Assembly: GCA_023230755.1 (NCBI GenBank)
Contig: JALNWS010000231.1
Location: 1 to 5,667, forward strand
Direction of reading: 5' to 3'
Length of the DNA: 5,667 nt
Origin: Azoarcus sp.
GTDB lineage: Bacteria; Pseudomonadota; Gammaproteobacteria; Burkholderiales; Rhodocyclaceae
Shown here: in pieces, positions 1-5,638 of the stretch
How positions within the stretch are numbered: position 1 is the first letter of the stretch
Layout of the letters: each line of letters begins with the position of its first letter
Position numbers and translations under genes: made by a program
The notes under the pieces: model-generated
The model's database searches: none
Told to the model about the DNA's origin: nothing
What the model saw: only the letters and a program-made list of their open reading frames with translations

Positions 1-95
1 ACATAGGCGCTGCGCTCGATGAAGCTCAGGGGCGACAGCGGTACAAAGTTCGCTGCATTCTTGTCCAGGCCCTGCTCGTAAGGATTGTTCGACAC
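1..95 (-). CDS. Acyl-CoA synthetase (AMP-binding family), N-terminal fragment
   Basis: Only the first 31 codons are visible; the gene runs off the left edge. From the GTG at 95 the product begins VSNNPYEQGLDKNAANFVPL and continues to SFIERSAYV. The pattern NPYEQ-LD-N-AN-PL-PLSF-ER is the usual beginning of the medium/long-chain or DmdB-like acyl-CoA ligases of the ANL superfamily, which activate carboxylic acids with ATP and CoA in the cytoplasm. The catalytic motifs lie outside the window, so the substrate cannot be judged. GTG 95 is preferred because a GGAGGAG ribosome binding site lies 7-8 bases upstream. An in-frame ATG at 110 would add MEEKR but would put that binding site inside the gene. 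The gene is divergent from the histidine kinase gene and shares its upstream region. Confidence 0.8.
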   Translation of the reverse strand, partial: MSNNPYEQGLDKNAANFVPLSPLSFIERSAY

Positions 96-101
96 CCTTT
101 T

Positions 102-108
102 CTCCTCC
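102..108 (-). promoter_or_regulatory. Ribosome binding site of the acyl-CoA synthetase gene
   Basis: On the minus strand GGAGGAG is followed by AAAAGG and then GTG at 95, which is close to ideal Shine-Dalgarno spacing. It decides the start: the alternative ATG at 110 overlaps this motif and has no comparable motif of its own. Confidence 0.7.
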
Positions 109-171
109 ATGACGTTTTTATGGAATACCTTGCCGGTGGTCCGGCGGTCACCGCGCGTCTGAAACCTCGAA

Positions 172-196
172 ACTGCCAGGCAAGCTGGCTGGCAGT
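172..196. promoter_or_regulatory. Candidate operator: perfect 8-bp inverted repeat
   Basis: ACTGCCAG (172-179) and CTGGCAGT (189-196) are perfect inverted copies separated by 9 bases, about 17 bp centre to centre. This geometry suits a dimeric regulator binding successive faces of the helix. It lies in the divergent region, about 77 bp from the acyl-CoA synthetase GTG and about 157 bp from the kinase start, and has no trailing T run, so a terminator is unlikely. The binding protein is unknown. OmpR-type regulators usually bind direct repeats, so the neighbouring response regulator is not the obvious ligand. Confidence 0.4.
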
Positions 197-309
197 GGTC
201 GATCTGCGCCGCGGGAGCAGAATGACAAACAAACTTGTCGCCAATTTCGAGGAAATGTACTGAATCTTGTCGGCGCTGCCCTGGGGCTTGCTGGCCGACT
301 AGAATCAGT

Positions 310-328
310 CCGTACCCGGAAAATACGG
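310..328. repeat. Short inverted repeat just upstream of the kinase gene
   Basis: CCGTA (310-314) and TACGG (324-328) pair across a 9-base spacer, about 25 bp before the kinase start codon. It could be a small leader hairpin or an operator half-site pair, but with 5-bp arms in GC-rich DNA chance is possible. I found no convincing sigma-70 promoter in 111-352: TAGAAT at 300-305 resembles a -10 box but lacks a good -35. Confidence 0.2.
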
Positions 329-352
329 GGGTGCAGGAATGAGTGAGTCGGC

Positions 353-2410
353 ATGACATCAGGGCAGGTTCCAGCCGTGGCTGGGGACACGAACAAACCG
401 GTAATCAGTGACCGTCGCTATCGCGAGATGACGGCTGCGGGGCTCGATCTGCTCGACGAGGGGGTGACGGTTTTCGACCGCGATCTGCGTCTGGTCGCGT
501 GCAATCGCACCTTCCTGCGCCTGCTCGACTTCCCGGACACGATGGCCGAGCCGGGGCTGCCGTTCGAGGCTTTCATCCGCCATAACGCAAATCGTGGCGA
601 GTACGGGCCGGGCGACCCCGACGCGCAAGTCCGCGAGCGGGTGGAGGCCGCGCGTGCGTTCAAGCCGCACGAAACCCGGCGTCGCCGTCCGGATGGCACG
701 CTGCTGCTGATCCGTGGCTTTCCACTGCCGCACGATGGCTTCATCGCGCTGTACTCGGACATCACCGAACTCGATGCGAAGCAGACCCAGATCGAACGTC
801 AGCAGATCGAGCAGGAGGCGGCAATCGAGCGCCGCACCGCCGAACTGACCCGCGCCAATGCCGAACTCACCGCCGCCATCGAGGACAACCGCCGGATTAC
901 CGCTGCGCTGCGTTTCAGCGAGGCTCGACTGCGTCAGATCACCGACACCATTCCGGCGCACATCGCCTATTTCGACAATCATTGGATCTACCGTTACGCC
1001 AACCGCAGCTATGCCGAGTGGTTTGGCTGGACCAGCGAGACCATGGTGAACAAGCCCATCCGCCAGGTGATCGGGCTGCAGGTGTTCGAGGCCGTGGAAG
1101 ATGCCGTGGAGCGGGCGCTTGGCGGAGAGGAGATGTCCTACGAGTACTCGCTTACCGCCCCTGATGGCATGACGCGCTTCGCCCGCAGTACGCTCGTGCC
1201 CGATATCGGGCAGGACGGCGAGGTGATGGGATGTTTTGTGCATGCGGTGGATATCACCGAGCAGCGGCGCACCTTCAATGCCTTGGCGCAGGCGCAGAAG
1301 ATGGAGGCCATCGGCCAACTGACCGGTGGCCTTGCGCACGACTTCAACAACATGCTGACGGTGGTGATGGGCAATCTCGCCGGTTTGCGCGAGGCGCTTC
1401 CTGCTCACCCGGTGATCGGCGAGTTCGTCGATCCGACGCTGGAGGCTGCGGAGCGCGGCTCCACGCTGATCAAGCGTCTGCTCGCGTTCTCGCGCCAGCA
1501 ACCGATGGCGCCCGAGCCGGTTGAGGTCAACGAGCTTGTCCTGAGCATGGCGCGCCTGATCCGGCGCTCGGTGCCGGGCAACATCTCCATCCTCACCCAG
1601 TCGAAAACCGATCAGCTGGTCGCCATGGTCGACGCGCATCAGCTGGAGAGTGCGCTGCTCAATCTGGCGCTCAATGCGCGCGATGCGATGCCGAACGGCG
1701 GCGCACTGTGCATCGAGTCTTCGCTCGAAGCGCTGGGTCGGGCCGAGGCGGCCGACCTCGAACTGCCCCCCGGCAACTACGTGCAGATCGCCGTGAGCGA
1801 CAACGGCATGGGCATGGATGGAGCGACGGTCGCCCGCGTGTTCGAACCCTTTTTCACCACCAAGAAGTTTGGCATGGGCAGTGGTCTGGGCATGGCCATG
1901 GTGTACGGATTCATCAAGCAGTCCGGCGGCGGTGTGCGCATTCGCAGCCGGCAGGCCGTCGGGACCACGGTGGCGCTGATCCTGCCTTGCGCAGCGCGCC
2001 CGGCGACAGCGTTGCAGCTGGATGCGCCGGCACCGGCCCGGATGGAGCTCAAGAACCGTCTCGTGCTGCTGGTTGAGGACGATGACGATGTGCGCAAGGT
2101 GGTGCGCAAGCAACTGGCCTCGCTGGGCTGCACGGTGCTGGAGGCCGAAAGCGGCAACGAGGCGGCCGACATGGTCGAGAACGTGTCTTCGATCGCACTG
2201 GTGCTGTCCGATGTGGTGATGCCCGGCGGCATGGACGGTCGTGCGCTCGCGCGTTTCGTCAGACGCTTCCGCCCCGATCTTCCAGTGGTGCTGATGAGCG
2301 GCTACGCGAGTTCCGAACCGCTGCGTCGAGGCGATGATGACGTGCCGATGCTGGACAAACCCTTCAGTCGCGATAAGCTTGCGGCGGCGCTCACATCCTT
2401 GGGGCGCTAG
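353..2410 (+). CDS. Soluble hybrid sensor histidine kinase (PAS-PAS-HisKA-HATPase-REC)
   Basis: This 685-aa protein has no signal peptide or membrane segment, so it should sense a cytoplasmic cue. Domains in order: a PAS_7-like domain (about 25-138, ending in the typical YSDITE); a coiled coil (about 141-185); a second PAS domain (about 190-305, ending in VDITEQ); HisKA with LAHDFNN, phosphoacceptor His329; and HATPase_c with N box Asn441, G1 DNGMGM at 483-488, F box EPFFTTK at 498-504 and G2 around 507-514. A C-terminal receiver (about 568-685) has acidic pocket 575-577, phosphoacceptor Asp620, Ser649 and Lys669. No Hpt domain is visible. The ATG at 353 has only a weak AGGA 14 bases upstream; an in-frame ATG at 428 would still retain the whole first PAS domain. 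The response regulator gene follows after 34 bp and is the likely partner. The ligand is unknown. Confidence 0.93.
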   Translation: MTSGQVPAVAGDTNKPVISDRRYREMTAAGLDLLDEGVTVFDRDLRLVACNRTFLRLLDFPDTMAEPGLPFEAFIRHNANRGEYGPGDPDAQVRERVEAARAFKPHETRRRRPDGTLLLIRGFPLPHDGFIALYSDITELDAKQTQIERQQIEQEAAIERRTAELTRANAELTAAIEDNRRITAALRFSEARLRQITDTIPAHIAYFDNHWIYRYANRSYAEWFGWTSETMVNKPIRQVIGLQVFEAVEDAVERALGGEEMSYEYSLTAPDGMTRFARSTLVPDIGQDGEVMGCFVHAVDITEQRRTFNALAQAQKMEAIGQLTGGLAHDFNNMLTVVMGNLAGLREALPAHPVIGEFVDPTLEAAERGSTLIKRLLAFSRQQPMAPEPVEVNELVLSMARLIRRSVPGNISILTQSKTDQLVAMVDAHQLESALLNLALNARDAMPNGGALCIESSLEALGRAEAADLELPPGNYVQIAVSDNGMGMDGATVARVFEPFFTTKKFGMGSGLGMAMVYGFIKQSGGGVRIRSRQAVGTTVALILPCAARPATALQLDAPAPARMELKNRLVLLVEDDDDVRKVVRKQLASLGCTVLEAESGNEAADMVENVSSIALVLSDVVMPGGMDGRALARFVRRFRPDLPVVLMSGYASSEPLRRGDDDVPMLDKPFSRDKLAAALTSLGR

Positions 2411-2444
2411 ACGTGCAGATCAACAAGAAGATGACGGGGGCTGG

Positions 2445-3161
2445 ATGCAGGTCAAGGATAATGTGCTCATCCATGTGGTTGAAGACGACGTAACCGTTGC
2501 ACGACTGATTGAAGGCGCCCTGCAGCGTTTCGGTTATGCGTGCGAGGTGTTTCATACCGGCAGTGACTTTCTGCGTCGCCTGAAGGGGCAGCAGCCCAAA
2601 CTGTGCATTCTCGATCTCGGACTGCCGGATATGGACGGCATGGAGGTATTGCAGCAGGTCCGTGCACGGCATCGCTTCGGCCTGCTCATTGTCACGGGGA
2701 GGACGGATACCTCGGACCGGGTGATGGGGCTGGAGCTGGGCGCGGACGATTACGTGCTCAAACCCTTTGAGCCGCGCGAACTCATTGCCCGTGTGCGCAG
2801 CGTGCTGAGACGCTATGAGCCGGCGCAACCCGACCCTGCGCTGGGCGCGCCCAAGGTGGCGCAGTTTGCGGGCTGGTGCTTCGAGCTCGGTACGCACCGG
2901 CTGATCAGCGCCGACGGCAGGGAAGACACCCTGGGCCTGGCTGAAGCGCAGCTGCTGATCACCATGCTCGAGCATCCCAACCAGATTCTGTCGCGCGATC
3001 AGCTGCTCAGCGGTCGCGATGTCTCTGCGCTCGATCGCAGCATCGACCTGCGAGTGTCGCGCCTGCGCCGCCGGCTGGAGGAAAACCCGCAGCGCGCCAA
3101 GGTGATCAAGACGGTGTACGGCGCGGGCTACCTGTTTGCGTCGACCGTCAGCTGGAAATAG
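2445..3161 (+). CDS. OmpR/PhoB-family response regulator
   Basis: This 238-aa two-domain regulator is of normal length for the family. The receiver (about 6-122) shows acidic residues Glu13-Asp15, phosphoacceptor Asp57 in ILDLGLPDMDG, Thr84 and Lys106 in LKPFEP. A short Pro/Ala linker (125-136) leads to a winged-helix DNA-binding domain (about 138-234), with a recognition helix near 197-211 rich in Arg (RVSRLRRRLEE) and the family-typical ending KTVYGAGYLF. It should be phosphorylated by the upstream kinase and act as a DNA-binding transcription regulator. The start is ATG 2445, preceded by GGGGG at 2436-2440; the frame is open further upstream, but that part overlaps the kinase end and does not resemble a receiver. 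The 34-bp gap suggests one transcript with the kinase. Target genes are not shown by the sequence. Confidence 0.93.
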   Translation: MQVKDNVLIHVVEDDVTVARLIEGALQRFGYACEVFHTGSDFLRRLKGQQPKLCILDLGLPDMDGMEVLQQVRARHRFGLLIVTGRTDTSDRVMGLELGADDYVLKPFEPRELIARVRSVLRRYEPAQPDPALGAPKVAQFAGWCFELGTHRLISADGREDTLGLAEAQLLITMLEHPNQILSRDQLLSGRDVSALDRSIDLRVSRLRRRLEENPQRAKVIKTVYGAGYLFASTVSWK

Positions 3162-3184
3162 CGCTTCATGCGCGAATCAGCGCT
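3160..3184. terminator. Weak dyad between convergent genes
   Basis: AGCGCT occurs at 3160-3165 and again at 3179-3184. The word is self-complementary, so the two copies can form a 6-bp stem with a 13-base loop spanning the stop codons of the response regulator and the membrane protein. There is no T run on either strand, so intrinsic termination is doubtful. It is the only structure I see in the 15-bp convergent gap. Confidence 0.2.
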
Positions 3185-3569
3185 GCCACAGCATCCCGAT
3201 GGAGAGCACGATGCTCAGGAAGCAGATGATCCAGAACACGATCGGTGCGGCGCCACCCTTGAACTTGACGCCCGCCATCTCGAACTCCAGCGGCCCGGTC
3301 GAAATCCGCAGAATGAGGGTGACGAACAGCGCGCCCAGCCCGGCCATGGGCAAGCCCACCAGCACCGGAAACTGCTCGCGGATCAGATCACGCCAGTAGC
3401 TGCCCGGGGTTTCATGCACGGACACGAGCTTCATCAAGGCGTAGGAGCCAAAGCCGATCAGGATGACCACGACCACCCAGCTTGCGACTGCCTGAAATTT
3501 GCGCGTGTGCGCATCGGGTTCGTGAAGCGCATGGGTTTCGCTGTCGAGGTCCGGCATATCCTTGTCCAT
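3177..3569 (-). CDS. Small membrane protein of unknown function, three predicted TM segments
   Basis: The 130-aa product is not one I can assign to a named family. An acidic, hydrophilic N-terminus (1-25) is followed by hydrophobic segments at about 27-49, 67-88 and 108-127. Between the second and third lies a loop PLEFEMAGVKFKGG (93-106). The hydrophobicity and codon use fit a real inner-membrane protein, and the loop has the look of a conserved motif, but I cannot verify this. ATG 3569 is the furthest upstream start; an ATG four codons later (3557) is also possible, and neither has a strong ribosome binding site. It lies downstream of the cupin gene on the same strand (163 bp gap) and converges on the response regulator. 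No function is proposed. Confidence 0.7.
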   Translation of the reverse strand: MDKDMPDLDSETHALHEPDAHTRKFQAVASWVVVVILIGFGSYALMKLVSVHETPGSYWRDLIREQFPVLVGLPMAGLGALFVTLILRISTGPLEFEMAGVKFKGGAAPIVFWIICFLSIVLSIGMLWQR

Positions 3570-3586
3570 GTACGTGAGCTTTCACA

Positions 3587-3599
3587 GTCGATATTCGAC
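3587..3599. promoter_or_regulatory. Short dyad upstream of the membrane-protein gene
   Basis: GTCGA and TCGAC flank a TAT centre, giving perfect 5-bp arms 18-30 bp upstream of ATG 3569. It may be an operator or a small leader hairpin. The remainder of 3570-3732 holds no gene I can support. Confidence 0.2.
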
Positions 3600-3732
3600 G
3601 GTGCCGCAAACACATGCTTCGGGCATGCATGAAAATGTCTTCCGCTTCAGCGCCCGGCGTGAGCGCGAAGCACGGCACTGCGCGTCGGGTGTGCCTCTGG
3701 AGCATAGGTGTTCATCCTGGCAGCCGCAAATG

Positions 3733-4413
3733 TCATTTCCCCGACGCGTTGGCGGCGGGCAAGGGCAGATGGCCCGTCTTGACCAGGATGGTGCAGCCCT
3801 CGCGGCTGAAGGGTTTGTGCTGGCTGAGGTGCGGGCTGCGAATCCAGGTGCCTGCAGGGTAGCGCCCGAATTCATCCTCGAATACGCCGTCGATGACGAG
3901 GATTTCCTCGCCGCCGTAGTGTCGGTGTGGATTGAAATACGTCCCCGGCGCCCAGCGCACCAGAGCCGTATGCTCGGTGCCGAATTCGGCAAGTGGCAGC
4001 ACTGACAGGCCGGGCACAAGCCCCGGATACCAGGTCGCGGTCGTGGTATCGATCGCAAGATGAGCCCGATCCGCCGGGTTGATGTGACGCAGTTTCACGA
4101 ACAGCACGCAGCCCGTGGCCGAGTGCGGCGCGTGCGACGACCCCGGTGGATTGCGCAGATAGGTGCCTGCACCGTAGTCGCCCGACTCGTCACTGAACGT
4201 GCCCTCGAGCACGAAGATCTCCTCGCCCAGTTCATGCAGGTGGCGTTCGAACCTTGCGCCCGGCAGGTAGCGGACAATCGAGGTTGCACGGGCTACCTCT
4301 TCTCCATCGCGCTCCAGCATCCGCCGCTCGACGCCACCGGCCGGCGAGCTGACCCACGGCAGGTCCTGATGCTGTACGACGGCGCGCTGGGTGAAGTCGG
4401 CGTTGATGTGCAT
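3733..4413 (-). CDS. Bicupin protein, ChrR-like cupin family
   Basis: This 226-aa protein is built from two cupin repeats. Repeat 1 fits the canonical motifs exactly: G52-x5-H58-x-H60-x3-E64-x6-G71, then G83-x5-P89-x-G91-x2-H94. Repeat 2 has G157-x5-H163-x-H165-x3-E169-x6-G176, then G188-x5-P194 and H199, with Leu196 replacing the usual Gly. Both barrels therefore keep the 3-His/1-Glu metal set. The fold resembles the C-terminal cupin of the anti-sigma factor ChrR, but there is no N-terminal zinc-binding anti-sigma domain and no sigma gene beside it, so it is probably a cytoplasmic metal-dependent enzyme or sensor of unknown substrate. ATG 4413 is chosen because MHINADFTQR matches how such proteins begin. 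An ATG 38 codons upstream (4527) would add residues that read like translated intergenic repeat. The ribosome binding site is weak. Confidence 0.85.
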   Translation of the reverse strand: MHINADFTQRAVVQHQDLPWVSSPAGGVERRMLERDGEEVARATSIVRYLPGARFERHLHELGEEIFVLEGTFSDESGDYGAGTYLRNPPGSSHAPHSATGCVLFVKLRHINPADRAHLAIDTTTATWYPGLVPGLSVLPLAEFGTEHTALVRWAPGTYFNPHRHYGGEEILVIDGVFEDEFGRYPAGTWIRSPHLSQHKPFSREGCTILVKTGHLPLPAANASGK

Positions 4414-4444
4414 GGAAAGATGTCCGCTTTGTGGTTCTCTGACA

Positions 4445-4460
4445 GGAACATTACTGTACC
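4445..4460. promoter_or_regulatory. Candidate operator upstream of the bicupin gene
   Basis: GGAACATTACTGTACC is an imperfect 16-bp palindrome: six of eight base pairs are symmetric, including GG/CC and ACA/TGT. It lies 31-46 bp upstream of the cupin ATG, a usual place for a repressor site overlapping a promoter. I see no clear -35/-10 pair on the minus strand around it. Confidence 0.25.
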
Positions 4461-4474
4461 AAAGGGCAGTGTCA

Positions 4475-4498
4475 CGCGGAGCCGCGGAGGTCGCGGAG
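4475..4498. repeat. Three tandem CGCGGAG units
   Basis: CGCGGAG occurs at 4475-4481, 4483-4489 and 4492-4498, with 8- and 9-bp periods, inside an otherwise non-coding stretch upstream of the cupin gene. Read on the other strand it is CTCCGCG repeated. From general familiarity, similar degenerate CGCGGAG strings recur between genes in many bacterial genomes; their copy number here cannot be seen from one window. Confidence 0.55.
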
Positions 4499-4525
4499 AG
4501 GGGGCGGGTGTTCTGGTGTTGAATC

Positions 4526-4544
4526 AAAGGGGTCAGAGTCGAAT
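4526..4544. repeat. GGGGTCAGAGTCGAAT-type intergenic repeat, interrupted or truncated
   Basis: The string AAAGGGGTCAGAGTCGAAT resembles GGGGTCAGA(G)TC-type ends that I associate with REP/RAYT-type (IS200-like Y1 transposase) repeats in beta- and gammaproteobacteria. That link is from memory. The expected inverted partner (ATTCGACTCTGACCCC) is not found in the window. The IS630 element begins 10 bp further on, so the partner may lie beyond the IS, outside the window. Confidence 0.4.
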
Positions 4545-4554
4545 GGTGCTTACT

Positions 4555-4584
4555 TACTAATCAGTACATAAGTTAGCGGACATT
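4555..4584 (+). repeat. Left terminal inverted repeat of the IS630 element
   Basis: This starts TACTAATCAGTAC and ends AGCGGACATT. It matches the reverse complement of 5638-5667 at 24 of 30 positions; mismatches are at 7, 9, 14, 16, 17 and 20 from the tip. It is preceded by a tandem TTACTTAC at 4550-4557 that overlaps the tip. Confidence 0.85.
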
Positions 4585-4598
4585 TCTTGTCGGGATGC

Positions 4599-4604
4599 GA
4601 TAAT
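4599..4604 (+). promoter_or_regulatory. Possible -10 box of the transposase gene
   Basis: GATAAT ends five bases before the ATG at 4610. If used, transcription would start at or next to the start codon and give a leaderless message. There is no convincing -35 at normal spacing (TTAGCG at 4573-4578 is 20 bases away), so this is weak. Confidence 0.25.
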
Positions 4605-4609
4605 GCGGC

Positions 4610-5638
4610 ATGAGCAAGAGAGACGGTCGTTCGATATCGCACGAGGCGATGGAGGAGATTCGGATTCGGGCCGTGCAGCGGGTCGAAGCCGGTGAATCTC
4701 CGGAAGTGGTCATCCAGGCGCTGGGATTTTCGCGTGGTCGAATCTACGAGTGGCTTGCGCGCTACCGGGAAGGCGGGCTTGAGGCACTGCGTGCGAAGCC
4801 TGTTCCAGGGCGAACGCCCAAGCTCGATGGTAAGGCGCTGGATTGGCTTTACCGCACAATCACGATGTCGAGCCCCGAGCAGTTCAAGTTCGAGTTTGCT
4901 TTGTGGACCCGGGCGATGGTGAGAACCTTGATCCGACAACAGTTCGGCGTGGCGCTGTCCGAGGTAAGTGTGGGTCGGCTGCTCAGAAAGCTGGGCTTGT
5001 CGCCGCAGCGCCCGCTGGTGCGGGCCTACCAACGCGATCCCGAGCTCGTTTCGGACTGGATCACGAACGAATTCCCGCGTATTCGAGCCGAGGCCAAAGC
5101 CGTAGATGCGGAGATCTTCTTTGCCGACGAAGCTCAGGTCCGCTCTGACTACCATAGTGGAACGACTTGGGCGCCGACCGGGCAAACGCCCATCGTCAAG
5201 GGTACCGGTGCGCGGTTCAAAGTGAATCTGATCTCGGCCATCAGCCCGAAAGGACAGTTGCGCTTCATGTGCACAGAAGGCAACGTCACGGCAGACGTAT
5301 TCATCGAATTCCTCAAACGGCTGATCAATGGGCGCGAGAAGCCCGTGTTCTTGATCGTTGACGGCCACCCGGTCCATCGCAGCGCCAAGGTCAAAGCTTT
5401 CGTCGAGAAAACAAAGGGGAGCTTGCGCCTGTTCAGGCTTCCGTCTTACTCCCCCGACCTGAATCCAGACGAGCACGTCTGGGCTCACCTGAAGCACCAC
5501 AAGATGGGACGCAGCATCATCAAAGGCCCCGACCAGATGAAAAAGATCGCAGTCGGGTTCCTGCGGTCATTGCAAAAAATGCCCGACCTTGTGCGTGCCT
5601 TTTTCCGACACCCAAGCACACGGTACGTCATTTCATGA
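4610..5638 (+). CDS. IS630-family transposase
   Basis: This 342-aa DDE transposase catalyses cut-and-paste movement of the surrounding element. An N-terminal helix-turn-helix region (about 10-60, with SRGRIYEWLARYREGGLEAL) resembles the DNA-binding part of the family. A second winged-helix-like part (about 85-140, including VSVGRLLRKLGLSPQRP) precedes the catalytic domain. The catalytic residues are Asp173 in FADEAQVRSD, Asp251 in LIVDGHPVHRS and Glu288 in YSPDLNPDEHVW, with 36 residues between the second Asp and the Glu. Length and the MSKRDGR start match IS630 relatives. No Shine-Dalgarno motif precedes ATG 4610; an in-frame ATG at 4649 exists but would remove family-typical sequence. Its last stop-codon base is the first base of the right inverted repeat. 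AGA, ATA, GGA and CGA codons near the start hint at foreign codon use compared with the flanking genes. Confidence 0.93.
   Translation: MSKRDGRSISHEAMEEIRIRAVQRVEAGESPEVVIQALGFSRGRIYEWLARYREGGLEALRAKPVPGRTPKLDGKALDWLYRTITMSSPEQFKFEFALWTRAMVRTLIRQQFGVALSEVSVGRLLRKLGLSPQRPLVRAYQRDPELVSDWITNEFPRIRAEAKAVDAEIFFADEAQVRSDYHSGTTWAPTGQTPIVKGTGARFKVNLISAISPKGQLRFMCTEGNVTADVFIEFLKRLINGREKPVFLIVDGHPVHRSAKVKAFVEKTKGSLRLFRLPSYSPDLNPDEHVWAHLKHHKMGRSIIKGPDQMKKIAVGFLRSLQKMPDLVRAFFRHPSTRYVIS

Noticed and set aside
132..153. GCCGG-TGGT-CCGGC and overlapping CGGTG/CACCG dyads
   Set aside because: They are short, overlapping GC-only arms expected by chance in this composition.
359..2113. Very long open frame (584 codons) on the minus strand inside the kinase gene
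   Set aside because: It is antisense to a kinase with every expected motif, and its translation is His/Arg/Gln-rich with no recognisable domain; this is a typical mirror of GC-rich codon use.
3613..3627. CATGC-TTCGG-GCATG hairpin as a terminator after the cupin gene
   Set aside because: The stem is only 5 bp with no following T run on the minus strand, so it is not enough to call.
3562..4005. Plus-strand and alternative minus-strand frames across the cupin gene and the 3570-3732 gap
   Set aside because: The cupin frame has perfect family motifs; the other frames show none and run through intergenic sequence.
4430..4446. GTTC...GAAC dyad next to the cupin start
   Set aside because: The arms are only 4 bp and do not extend.
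4414..4527. N-terminal extension of the cupin to ATG 4527
   Set aside because: The extra 38 residues are translated from the repeat region and do not resemble the family, whose proteins begin near MHINADF.
4550..5500. 316-codon open frame on the minus strand inside the transposase gene
   Set aside because: It is antisense to a complete DDE transposase, its composition looks unlike a folded protein, and it has no recognisable motif.
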